Source: Roseimarinus sediminis (lineage in GTDB: Bacteria; Bacteroidota; Bacteroidia; Bacteroidales; Prolixibacteraceae). Taken from it: DNA of 64,000 bases. The translations under genes were made by a program, and so were the position numbers. The notes beneath the pieces were generated by a model. The model saw nothing but the letters and a program-made list of their open reading frames with translations. It was not told the DNA's origin and ran no database searches. The stretch covers positions 558,001 to 622,000 of the forward strand of contig NZ_JBNPXV010000001.1 of NCBI RefSeq assembly GCF_050433125.1. Direction: 5' to 3'. This document shows, piece after piece, positions 1 through 8,800 of this stretch (the stretch's first letter is position 1; each line of letters begins with the position of its first letter).

Positions 1-433
1 ATAAAACCATGGAACTGTTGTTACGTTCGGTAAGCGGAATTTCAAACTCACAGGCGGCAGCCATGGCAGCGGTAATGCCCGGAATCACTTCATAGCGTAG
101 TCGATTTTGTCTGCAAAATCGGATTTCTTCGGCTCCCCGTCCAAAAATCATCGGATCGCCTCCTTTGAGTCTTACCACCTTTTTTCCCTTTCGGGCCATG
201 CGTAACAGTGTTTGATGAATAGCCTCCTGGCGAAGTTGTTGGTTTTGTCCGTCGTTGGCCAGCTTGCCTGCATAAATGAAGAGGGCTTCAGGGGGTGCCA
301 GTCTGAGCAGGGCATCTCCCGGCAAGGCATCGTACAGCACAACATCGGCCTGTTCTAATCTTTTACGGGCCTTTACAGTGATGAGTTCAGGGTCGCCGGG
401 ACCGGCACCTGTGATCGAAATAAGATGTTTCAT
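1..433 (-). CDS. cobA: Uroporphyrinogen-III C-methyltransferase (SUMT), 3' end cut by window edge
   Basis: The visible 144 codons start at the ATG complementary to 431-433 and run off the left edge, so about 100 C-terminal residues of a normal SUMT (roughly 250 aa) are missing. The N-terminus MKHLISITGAGPGDPELIT carries the tetrapyrrole methylase GxGPGDPEL motif, followed by VVRLKGGDPMIFGRGAEE, the SAM-binding region of the family. The enzyme methylates uroporphyrinogen III at C2 and C7 to give precorrin-2, the first step towards siroheme. It is the distal visible gene of the sulfite reductase operon and would feed precorrin-2 to the dehydrogenase encoded at the front of the same operon. The gap of 120 bp to the preceding gene shows no terminator. 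Family assignment is firm; whether a uroporphyrinogen synthase domain is fused at the missing end cannot be seen. Confidence 0.93.
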   Translation of the reverse strand, partial: MKHLISITGAGPGDPELITVKARKRLEQADVVLYDALPGDALLRLAPPEALFIYAGKLANDGQNQQLRQEAIHQTLLRMARKGKKVVRLKGGDPMIFGRGAEEIRFCRQNRLRYEVIPGITAAMAAACEFEIPLTERNNSSMVL

Positions 434-553
434 ATCTAATAGTGGCTTTGGCTTGTTGGCAACGAAGTGCCGGAACCGAAAGCTCTTTTTAAGTTTGAAT
501 GAAATAAATGAATGGAAATAGTGAATAGTCACCCTAAAAAACAGGTCTTCGCT

Positions 554-1393
554 TTAAGAAGAAATGGCTGTTTCGTTGAGATAATTAATCGGATTGGGAT
601 ACTTAAACTGGTAGCCCAGCTGATCGCTCAGTTTTTCACTGCTCACAATTTTGAATTTCAAAGCAGAAGCATGATCAAAAACCGGAGCCTCTACACCTGC
701 CGCTTTAGCAGCCGCAGTGTAAAAATCCTTTCTGGTGGGGTGTTGCGGACAACAGGCATTAATGATTTCTCCCCCGATGTTTTCTTCAATTACATGCTGA
801 ATGATCCCAATACAGTCGTCAAGCACAATTAAATTGACAGGTTTGTCGCCTTCGGTGTTGACCGTCCCGGGACGCATAAAGCGGTGGGGATGTCGTCCGG
901 GGCCAATGAGCCCGCCAAAGCGGATGACAGTGGTTTCAAAGTTTTGCTGCGAGTTGAGCACCTTTTCTGCTTCAAGACAGGCAATGCCACTGGCCTTTTC
1001 GGGCCGAAGTTCATCCGCTTCAGTGACCGTACCATTAATTTCGGGATATACCGAGGTGGACGACACAAATATTACTTCGGCAATGGCTGAATGATTGATG
1101 TAGGGAAGTAATTGCCGTAGTTGATTGGGATAGATGTTTTCAATGGCATCGACACGGGCAGGTGGAAAGTTAATGATTAGCACATCGGCATCAAAGAAGT
1201 CTTCATTGCTGATATCAATCGCATTCGAAAAAAGCTTTAAAACCGATACGTCCCATCCATCCTCTGACAGGCGGGCAGCTTTTTCCTCATTGCTAACAGA
1301 ACCTCTTACCCGGTATCCTTTTTTTAGCAGGCTTTCAGCGAGTGGTAGGCCCAGCCAACCTAAACCCAATATGGCAATTGTTTTATTTATCAT
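554..1393 (-). CDS. NAD(P)-binding Rossmann protein of the epimerase/SDR superfamily
   Basis: 279 aa beginning MINKTIAILGLGWLGLPLA, a GxGxxGxP dinucleotide-binding glycine loop at residues 10-17. A later segment has the extended-SDR look (FVSSTSVYPE near residue 110, and VIRFGGLIGPGRHP), so this is an atypical nucleoside-diphosphate-sugar epimerase-like protein related to the YeeZ group. I cannot name its substrate. The canonical YxxxK catalytic pair is not obvious. It lies 27 bp after cysI and before SUMT on the same strand, so it is probably co-transcribed with siroheme and sulfite-reduction genes. That suggests a link to sulfur or tetrapyrrole metabolism, by context only. Confidence 0.8.
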   Translation of the reverse strand: MINKTIAILGLGWLGLPLAESLLKKGYRVRGSVSNEEKAARLSEDGWDVSVLKLFSNAIDISNEDFFDADVLIINFPPARVDAIENIYPNQLRQLLPYINHSAIAEVIFVSSTSVYPEINGTVTEADELRPEKASGIACLEAEKVLNSQQNFETTVIRFGGLIGPGRHPHRFMRPGTVNTEGDKPVNLIVLDDCIGIIQHVIEENIGGEIINACCPQHPTRKDFYTAAAKAAGVEAPVFDHASALKFKIVSSEKLSDQLGYQFKYPNPINYLNETAISS

Positions 1394-1420
1394 GTCGAAT
1401 AATTATGCAATTTAAATCAT

Positions 1421-3118
1421 TTAATGTTTAAAGTCACGTCCTTCTCTGATTTCATTAACAATTTTTTTTCGCAGAACGAAATCTCCGAAGCGCTCTCCTT
1501 GTTTTCTATCGCCGCTGTACGCTGCAATGATGGGGTTGAGCGCATCAAGAATTTCTGCTTCATTCAGATTTTCAGCATAAAGTGTATTAAGTCGCTGACC
1601 TGTAAAACTTCCTCCCAGGTATAGGTTGTAACGTCCGGGAGCTTTTCCTATCAGTCCGATTTCAGCCAGATAGGGTCGACCGCAACCATTTGGACAACCG
1701 GTCATTCTGATCACGATTTCATCGTCAAAGAGCCCGTGTTTTTCCAGTTGGGATTCAATTTGAGAGATCAGGTGAGGCAGATAACGTTCGGCTTCAGCAA
1801 AAGCCAGCGGGCAGGTGTTCAATGCTACGCACGAAATTGAGTTGCGTCGCAGCCCCGAAAGCAGTCCGTTTTTTATCTGGTACTTTTTTAGTAACTGATT
1901 GATTTTTTTCTTTGTTGGTGCCAAAGCGCCCGCTATAATCAGGTTTTGATTACCGGTAAGAATAAAACTACCGTCGTGAATTTTGGCCATTTCACGCAGG
2001 GCCGTTTTTAGCTTAAAGGCTTCCTGATCTTTTACACGTCCTCCTTCAACGAAAAGGGTGTAGCTCCATCGCCCGTCGGTTCCTTTTTTCCATCCATAAC
2101 GGTCGCCATTCCGAATAAAGTGGAAAGGTCTGGCTTCCTGTAGGCGAAAGGCCAGTTGTTCGTAAACTAATTCGGTGAAATGTTCAAGCCCCAGCCGGTC
2201 GATGGTGTATTTCAACCGGGCCTGTTTACGGTCTTGCCGGTTGCCGTGTTCACGTTGTACAAGCACTATTTTCTCAGCCACATCGATCAATTGAGCGGGG
2301 GTACAAAAACCAATCACATTGCCCAGGCGTGGATAGGTTGCTCCGTTGCCAAAGGTCGATCCCAATCCTCCACCTACTGTTACATTGAAACCAATAATCT
2401 GTTCCTTCTCAACAATTGCAATGAAGCCGAGATCCTGTGAAAAAACGTCGCAATCGTTGTAGGGTGGTATTACCAGCCCGATTTTAAACTTTCGGGGCAG
2501 GTAGGTTTTCCCGTAAATGGGTTCATCATCTGTCTGACCTCCGGCTACCAATTGCTTGTCAAGCCATATTTCGTGGTAAGCCTTTGTTTTAGGACTAAGA
2601 TGAAGCGACAGTTCATTGGCCAGCTTGATCAATTCGGCATGTGCCGCCGATTCGGCCGGATTAGGGTGACACATCACATTACGGTTCACGTCACCACAGG
2701 CTGCAATGGTGTCAAGCAGACTGTCGTTGATGCTGCTGATGGTTTCTTTCAGCTTCCATTTTAAAACTCCATGGAGCTGAAAGGCCTGGCGCGTAGTTAG
2801 TTTCAGTGTATGGTTGGCATATTGGTCAGCCAGCTGATCCATATGCAGCCACTGCGAGGGAGAGACCAGGCCTCCCGGCATTCTTAACCTGATTAAGAAG
2901 GACCAGGCCGGCTCGAGTTTCTGGTGTTTTCGCTCTTTTTCGACATCGCGGTCGTATTGCTGATAAATTCCGTGGAACTTGGAGAGCTGTCGGTCGTTAG
3001 CTGCTATGGCTCCGCTTATTGGGTCGGCAAGGCTCTCCTTTATTGTTCCACGTAAATAATTGCTGTCGTATTTTATTTTTTCAACCTCCGATAAGGTGGT
3101 CCAGTCGATTGTACTCAT
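1421..3118 (-). CDS. cysI: Assimilatory sulfite reductase, hemoprotein (beta) subunit
   Basis: 565 aa, the usual length of CysI. It reduces sulfite to sulfide with six electrons on a siroheme coupled to a 4Fe-4S cluster. The four cluster ligands are visible: C430 and C436 in SCVALNTCPLAF (Cys-x5-Cys), and C475 and C479 in TGCPNGCGRP (Cys-x3-Cys), matching E. coli CysI spacing. The N-terminal half carries the ferredoxin-like sulfite reductase domain with the VGGGLGSTFG region. It follows cysJ by 38 bp on the same strand, so the alpha8-beta4 type NADPH sulfite reductase partners are encoded together. The siroheme genes on both sides supply its cofactor. Expression is predicted to depend on the leader attenuator at 5463-5582. 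Confidence 0.96.
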   Translation of the reverse strand: MSTIDWTTLSEVEKIKYDSNYLRGTIKESLADPISGAIAANDRQLSKFHGIYQQYDRDVEKERKHQKLEPAWSFLIRLRMPGGLVSPSQWLHMDQLADQYANHTLKLTTRQAFQLHGVLKWKLKETISSINDSLLDTIAACGDVNRNVMCHPNPAESAAHAELIKLANELSLHLSPKTKAYHEIWLDKQLVAGGQTDDEPIYGKTYLPRKFKIGLVIPPYNDCDVFSQDLGFIAIVEKEQIIGFNVTVGGGLGSTFGNGATYPRLGNVIGFCTPAQLIDVAEKIVLVQREHGNRQDRKQARLKYTIDRLGLEHFTELVYEQLAFRLQEARPFHFIRNGDRYGWKKGTDGRWSYTLFVEGGRVKDQEAFKLKTALREMAKIHDGSFILTGNQNLIIAGALAPTKKKINQLLKKYQIKNGLLSGLRRNSISCVALNTCPLAFAEAERYLPHLISQIESQLEKHGLFDDEIVIRMTGCPNGCGRPYLAEIGLIGKAPGRYNLYLGGSFTGQRLNTLYAENLNEAEILDALNPIIAAYSGDRKQGERFGDFVLRKKIVNEIREGRDFKH

Positions 3119-3156
3119 TTTTCTTATTTTTGATTGCTTAAACTGATTTGCTTCAT

Positions 3157-4944
3157 TTAATAGACATCAAGCTGGTAACGCTTTTCGTGTTTTAACTGGT
3201 GCAGATAGGCTTCGGCCTTTTCATGGCTAATGCCTCCCTGGGTTTTGATGATCTCGAGTAAGGATGAATGAACATCGTTAAACATCTTTTTGCGGTCGCC
3301 ACAAATGTATAAGTGGGCTCCCTTTTGCAGCCATCCGTAGATCTCGGATGATTTTTCCTGCAGTTTGTGCTGAACATAAACTTTTTGTTGCTGATCGCGT
3401 GAGAAGGCAAGGTCGATGTGGCCGAGTACGCCGTCGCTTACAAATTTTTGCCATTCTACCTGATACAGAAAATCGTTGCTGAAGGTGCGTTCACCAAAAA
3501 TGAGCCAACTGTTGTTTTTACGGCCTCTGTTTTGAAGCTCCTGCATAAAAGCACGGTAGGGGGCAACACCGGTTCCGGCTCCGATCATGATGAGCGGTGT
3601 TTGTTCTCCCTGCGGTAATCTGAAATTGATGTTCTTCTCGATAAAAACCGGGATTTTTTCATTTTCGCGCAAACGCTCCGAAATATAACTTGAACATGCG
3701 CCCTTTCTTTTTCTGCTGTTTCGTTCAAAATCGACCTTGGCCACTGCAAAATGTACCTCGTCGGGGTTGGCTTCCAGGCTCGATGCAATGGAATAGAGCC
3801 GTGGCGGCAAATAGCGCAAAACAGAAATGAGTTGGGCTGGTTTGAGGCCGATCGGGAAGTCGCTGAGCAGGTCAAGCAGGTCGCTGCCATCGAGGTAGCT
3901 TTCGAGGGCTTCGGAATCTGACAGGAGTTGTTCCAGTTTTTTGTTTTCACCCAGTGCCAGATAGTCTTCAAGCACCTTGCGGTTGAGCACTGTTATTTCG
4001 AAATGATGATACAGCGCTTCATAAAGTGTAACATCGTCGTAGCGGGTGGTTACCGTACTGTTGGGGTTAAAGCCGGTGTGTTCAATCAGCTGATCGACCA
4101 ATTCGGGCGGGTTGTTGGTGAAAACTCCGATGGCATCGCCGGGTTCGTAATGTAAACCGGAGCCTTCGAGTGATAGCTCAATGTGCCAAACTTCCTTGTC
4201 GGAGTTTCTCCCGGTAATTTTTCTGCGATCGAGTACTTCGGCATAGAAGGGATTGAGCTTTGAATACTTCGATACTGTATTTTTTTCGCTGTTTTCAGTT
4301 TGTTTTTCAGGCTGTTTCTGTTTTTGAGTTTCAATTTTTTCTAGCAACTGTTTGATCCACTTTGCGGCATCGGCTTCATAGTCGACATCGCATTTGAGCA
4401 AAGGCAGCAATGCTTTACCACCAAGCTCACCAAACGCAGTATTGAAATCGATGCCTGTTTTGCAGAAATACTGATAGCTGCGGTCGCCCAGAGCCAGTAC
4501 GGCATACTTCAGGTTCGGAGCCTTGGCCTTTTTGCTGTGTACATAGTCATGAAGGGCCTCGGCCATTAAAGGCGGTTCGCCTTCTCCATGAGTACTTACA
4601 ATGAGTGCCAGCTGTTCTTCCTTGTTCAGGTCGCGCACCTTGTAGTTGTCGAGGCTCGAAAGTTTTACTTTAATGCCTTGCTGTCGGGCTAAAGTGGCCA
4701 GTTGCCCGGCAATTTGTTCGCTGTGGCCGGTATGGGTACCGTAAAGTACGGTGAGCGTTTGTTGCTCAGAATCATTGTTTATGTGCGACCCGACAGTTTC
4801 GGAAATACGGCCGTTTAGCTTTTGCGAAAGCCCGCTAATGTAGCCGCTAAGCCACAATAACTGGCTGGAAGTAGCATTGTGCAGCAGTTCTTTCAGTTCT
4901 TGCTGTTGCTGCGCTGTAAAGGGTTGTAGTGAATTGCTCATCAA
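3157..4944 (-). CDS. cysJ: Assimilatory sulfite reductase, flavoprotein (alpha) subunit
   Basis: 595 aa with the full CysJ architecture. An FMN-binding flavodoxin domain lies at about residues 65-205 (LYGTHTGHSEQIA, STHGEGEPP, ALGDRSYQYF). A FAD-binding connecting domain follows at about 230-450 (RLYSIASS), then a ferredoxin reductase NADPH domain (GTGVAPYRAFMQE) ending in the usual aromatic C-terminus (LDVY). It passes electrons from NADPH through FAD and FMN to the CysI hemoprotein. Its ATG overlaps the stop of the upstream precorrin-2 dehydrogenase gene (ATGA at 4941-4944), indicating translational coupling. An E/Q/K-rich linker near residues 205-225 joins the flavodoxin and FAD domains. 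Confidence 0.96.
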   Translation of the reverse strand: MMSNSLQPFTAQQQQELKELLHNATSSQLLWLSGYISGLSQKLNGRISETVGSHINNDSEQQTLTVLYGTHTGHSEQIAGQLATLARQQGIKVKLSSLDNYKVRDLNKEEQLALIVSTHGEGEPPLMAEALHDYVHSKKAKAPNLKYAVLALGDRSYQYFCKTGIDFNTAFGELGGKALLPLLKCDVDYEADAAKWIKQLLEKIETQKQKQPEKQTENSEKNTVSKYSKLNPFYAEVLDRRKITGRNSDKEVWHIELSLEGSGLHYEPGDAIGVFTNNPPELVDQLIEHTGFNPNSTVTTRYDDVTLYEALYHHFEITVLNRKVLEDYLALGENKKLEQLLSDSEALESYLDGSDLLDLLSDFPIGLKPAQLISVLRYLPPRLYSIASSLEANPDEVHFAVAKVDFERNSRKRKGACSSYISERLRENEKIPVFIEKNINFRLPQGEQTPLIMIGAGTGVAPYRAFMQELQNRGRKNNSWLIFGERTFSNDFLYQVEWQKFVSDGVLGHIDLAFSRDQQQKVYVQHKLQEKSSEIYGWLQKGAHLYICGDRKKMFNDVHSSLLEIIKTQGGISHEKAEAYLHQLKHEKRYQLDVY

Positions 4945-5405
4945 TCGATAATTTTGTGGATGTTTTTATTTAAGTAGTCCTGAAGGTGATTTCTTAGTTT
5001 AATTGAATGAAATACGTTTTCTCCGTTGGAAGAAACGGCCACCGTAATATTTTCTTTCTGGTAAACAGCAGGTGAAATAAACTGACAAAGTGCCGGTTTA
5101 TCGTGAATATTGACCAGGATTCCTTTCTCCCGGGCATCGGCCACAATACTGCGATCTATTACTTCGTCATCGATACAGGAATATACCATTAAACAGTTGT
5201 CAAGATCGGCCGCTTCATAATTTTTTACGGTGTATTTTACGCCCAGCTGCTGAAGCTCAGCACAAACCGATTGGGCAACTACCTCGATGTTGGCACCAAA
5301 GCGCTGTAAGATCTGAATCTTCGATACGGCATCCTTACCTCCTCCAAGTACCAGAATTTTTTCACCGGTGATGTCGATGCTTACCGGCAGATACTTTTTC
5401 TTCAT
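4941..5405 (-). CDS. Precorrin-2 dehydrogenase / sirohydrochlorin ferrochelatase-type protein (CysG N-terminal, Met8-like)
   Basis: 154 aa from the chosen start MKKKYLPVSIDITGEKILVLGGGKDAV. The GGGKDA glycine loop binds NAD, and the later segment with CLMVYSCIDDEVIDRSIV and INIHD/FISPAV-like strings matches the CysG N-terminal/Met8 family. The protein oxidises precorrin-2 to sirohydrochlorin and may insert iron. The ORF stays open upstream to 5501, but that longer start would translate through the terminator hairpin at 5468-5493, so 5405 is preferred; 5444 (MTKQRPTG) is an alternative. It is the first structural gene of the operon and overlaps cysJ by 4 bp. In E. coli this activity is fused to SUMT as CysG; here SUMT is a separate gene. 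Confidence 0.88.
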   Translation of the reverse strand: MKKKYLPVSIDITGEKILVLGGGKDAVSKIQILQRFGANIEVVAQSVCAELQQLGVKYTVKNYEAADLDNCLMVYSCIDDEVIDRSIVADAREKGILVNIHDKPALCQFISPAVYQKENITVAVSSNGENVFHSIKLRNHLQDYLNKNIHKIID

Positions 5406-5461
5406 TGTGGTGTTTTTGGCTCCTGTTGGTCTTTGTTTTGTCATGGCTTGTTTTATGGAAT

Positions 5462-5493
5462 AAAAAAAGCCCCTCCGGAAATCCGGAAGGGCT
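5462..5493 (-). terminator. Intrinsic terminator in the leader of the cys/siroheme operon (attenuator)
   Basis: Read on the minus strand, AGCCCTTCCGG and CCGGAGGGGCT form an 11-bp stem around the loop ATTT (5468-5493), directly followed by seven U (5468-5462). The stem is perfect except for one G-U pair. It sits upstream of the first structural gene, not at an operon end, so its role must be conditional. The 5' arm can alternatively pair with 5537-5546 inside the leader ORF. Confidence 0.9.
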
Positions 5494-5522
5494 GATTGCA
5501 TATTAATTTACTATGTCTAAAT

Positions 5523-5582
5523 CTAGCTATACACGAAACCCTTCCGTACCAAAAAAGCACAGCACATACACATCATCATCAT
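5523..5582 (-). CDS. Met/Cys-rich leader peptide of the sulfite reductase operon
   Basis: A 19-codon ORF on the minus strand reads MMMMCMCCAFLVRKGFVYS and stops at TAG (5523-5525). Eight of the first eight codons are Met or Cys (five ATG, three TGT/TGC), far above chance, and the operon downstream makes sulfide for cysteine and methionine. It lies between a plausible promoter (5702-5709) and the terminator at 5462-5493. The codons for residues 13-16 contain CGGAAGGGTT (5546-5537), complementary to the 5' arm of the terminator. A ribosome stalled on the Met/Cys codons would leave this segment free to form an antiterminator; one that reaches the stop codon would cover it. It is too short for routine gene calling. 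Not experimentally known to me; the call rests on codon content and the RNA pairing. Confidence 0.8.
   Translation of the reverse strand: MMMMCMCCAFLVRKGFVYS
5537..5546 (-). promoter_or_regulatory. Antiterminator strand within the leader ORF
   Basis: On the minus strand CGGAAGGGTT is complementary to AGCCCTTCCG, the first ten bases of the terminator stem (5493-5484), with one G-U pair. Pairing would sequester the 5' arm and block terminator formation. The competing structure is about as long as the terminator stem, as expected for a switch. Confidence 0.72.
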
Positions 5583-5701
5583 GATGAAGGCATGGCTTTT
5601 TGTACTGTTTGAAGAGTTGAAATTCATACTGAATGTGACCTATATAACTGTTAATGTGTGTTTGAAATAGATTATCCGGAATTACTTCCGTAACTATACT
5701 A

Positions 5702-5733
5702 CAAATATAGTAGGATAAAATTGAATAAAACAA
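5702..5733 (-). promoter_or_regulatory. Candidate promoter of the cys/siroheme operon
   Basis: On the minus strand TATATTTG (5709-5702) matches the Bacteroidota -7 consensus TAnnTTTG exactly, and TTG (5733-5731) lies 21 bases upstream, the usual position of the -33 TTTG element. A start near 5695 gives a leader of about 110 nt before the Met/Cys leader ORF. Confidence 0.6.
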
Positions 5734-5887
5734 GCGATTGGCTTATAAATTTGAATTAAAAAACATATTTTGCTTATAAATTAACATCTTGTCTTGGTGG
5801 TGTTGACAAAAGAGCAGGTAGTAGTAATCAAATACGCAGTTGATTTTTTATTGGAATCAATGAGATCGTGTTAATTTTACGCAAAGA

Positions 5888-8800
5888 ATGAAAAACCTTA
5901 TTTTGTATATCCTGCTGGTGTGCTCATTTGGGGCTGTTACAGCCCGGGAGCAGTCAATGCAGTTCAAGCACCTCGACATTACCAACGGCTTGCCAAGTAA
6001 TCAGGTTGTGTCCTTATTTCAGGACAGTCGTGGCTTAATCTGGATTGGAACCGTGAATGGCCTTTGTTCATTCGATGGTTACAATACGATCGTTTATCAA
6101 AAGGTGAAGGGAGATACATCTTCGCTACCCGATAATATTGTCAATAATATTTATGAGGACCACAATGGTTGTTTATGGATTATGGGGCCAGACATTATTT
6201 CAATTTTCGATCCGCATACGGCCCGTTTTAGTTCCGATCATCCGCTTTTTCATCACGATATAGGGCTTCCACATAATAATTACATCGATTTGTTTACCGA
6301 TGAACAAAATAATTTCTGGCTCGTTCATCGCGAGATGGGGATATACTGTTACCAGCCAGAACAAGACACACTGCTTCATGCAGCATGCGGCAGTGAATTA
6401 ATGCCCTACGAAATCAACGATATTAGTATTGACTCTTCAGGGCGCTTTTGGATCATCAACAGGGCCAGGGCAGTTGAGGTTTTTGATCCTGACTTGTTCC
6501 GCGTTGTAAAGCGTTATGATTCGGTTTTAAATGAAATACCCGAATCGGAAAATGATTACAATTTGACCCTCGATCAAAACGATCACGCCTGGATTTTCGC
6601 CGTTCAGGATGAAAACGGAGTGTTTTCTTTTAATCCTGAATTACTGGAGGTAAAGCATTACAGCAGTCGATCGGAAAAATACCGACTAAGTCACGACAAT
6701 ATTGCCTGTATTAATATCGACCAGCAGGGACGTGTTTTGATTGGAACCGACCATGGGGGGCTGAATGTAATTGACCTGCAAACAGGTGATTTGTCGGTAT
6801 ATCAGTACGAACATGGCGATAAAAACAGCATTTCGCAAAACAGTGTTATTTCGCTTCTTGTTGATAAGCACAATATAATTTGGGTGGGTACTTATAAGAA
6901 AGGCCTGAATTACTTTCATCCCGATTTGTTTAAGTTTAGGACTTATACATTGAATCCTTCACGCGAAAACTGGCTGAGTAACGAGGATGTAAACACCTTT
7001 GCCGAGGATGAAAAAGGAAATTTGTGGATAGGTACCAATGGTGGCGGCTTGATTTATTTCAACCGCAAGGAGAATACCTTCAAAACCTACAGGCACGATC
7101 CGGCCAATGCCAACAGTCTAAGTAGTGATGTGATTGTCGATATGTGCATCGATCATCAGGGAGATCTGTGGCTGGGAACCTATCTGGGCGGACTGAATCA
7201 TTTCGACGGCAGTCGTTTTACCCGCTATCAGCACAATCCGGCCAATGCCCGGTCGTTGCCCGGAAACAATGTTTGGACTGTTTACGAAGACAAGAGTCAT
7301 AAACTGTGGATTGGAACACTGGGCGACGGAATAGCCGTTTTCGATCGCGAAACACAGAGCTTTAACCGCATTGAACCTTTTGAAGATCCTTTGCCGGGTG
7401 CAAATTTCATCATGTCGGTCACCGAAGATCCCGATCACAACATATGGTTTGCCACCGCCAATGGCGTCGATTTGTACGACAAACGCACGGGCCGGTTTAT
7501 TCGCTTTATCAAAGATGATAAGTCACCCAATTCGATCAGCAGCAATTCGGTACTCGATATTTACAGCGACAGTCGTGGTTGGATATGGATGGCCACCCGC
7601 GAACGGTTGAATTTCTACGATCCGGCAACTCAGAAATTTGTAGACCTGGGTGAGGAAATTGGTATCCCCGATAACAACATTCTGACCTTGCTCGAAGCTC
7701 ATGACGGCAACATGTGGATGGCAACACCCCAGGGGCTGACTAATTTGATTATTTATACTGACGAAGAGGGACAGCCTTCATTTAAAACCAAAAATTACGA
7801 TGAAAAGGATGGCTTACACGGCATCGAATTCAACGAACATGCTGCCCTTAGAACCAACGATGGTTCCTTGATTTTTGGTGGTTCCGATGGTTTTAGCATT
7901 TTCCATCCAGAAAACTTGAACACATCGATGATTGATCCAAAAGTGCTTTTTACCGGATTGAAAGTGCAAAACAAAAAGGTGGAAGTGGGTCAGGAAATAA
8001 ATGAAAGAATCTTATTGACCAAGGAACTTAATCATGTTGAAAACATCACCTTAAGGCACTTTGAAAAGACTTTTTCTGTTAGCTTTTCGGCCATTAATTA
8101 CCTGAATCCAGAAAAAACAAATTTTCATTATTTGCTCGACGGATTTAATGAAGAGTGGATTACTACCACTCCCGCAGGCAGGGAGGTGACTTATACCAAT
8201 CTTCATCCCGGCGATTATCAGCTACGGGTGTATGTGTCAGATCTTGAAAATGAAATGAAATCGGAAGAAATCAGTCTCTCCATAACAATTCTTCCTCCTT
8301 TTTGGAAAACCAAATGGGCTTATTCAATTTACCTGGTTGTTACACTGCTTTCCATTTTTTATGCCATTCAACTGATTATAAGCCGTGAGCGCAATCGTTT
8401 TCTGATTCAGAAAGAAAGGCTCGAGACGGCCAGGGTACATGAAATGGACCTGCTGAAACTCAAGTTCTTTACCAACATCAGTCATGAATTTCGTACGCCC
8501 TTAACCCTGATTCTTTCGCCGCTTGAGCAGATAATCTCAACAACACCCGATGGGAAGAACCGTGATCAGTTGCGCTTAATGCAACGCAATGCACGGCGTT
8601 TGCTCAACCTGATCAATCAGTTGCTCGATTTTAGAAGACTCGAAGTACAGGGCTTGAATCTCGAAGTAAGTGAAGGCGAACTGGTTGCCTTTTGTCGTGA
8701 GGCCACTGAGTCGTTCTCCGATCTGGCTGCCAGTCGTAACATTCAGCTGCAGTTTGAATCGAATGCTGAAACCTTGAAGGCCTCACTCGATTATGATAAG

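Noticed and set aside
5406..5501. Upstream extension of the precorrin-2 dehydrogenase ORF
   Set aside because: It would translate through the terminator hairpin and adds residues not typical of the family.
5527..5733. A 68-codon open frame covering the sulfite reductase leader on the minus strand
   Set aside because: It has no protein-like composition, overlaps the Met/Cys ORF in another frame and crosses the promoter region.
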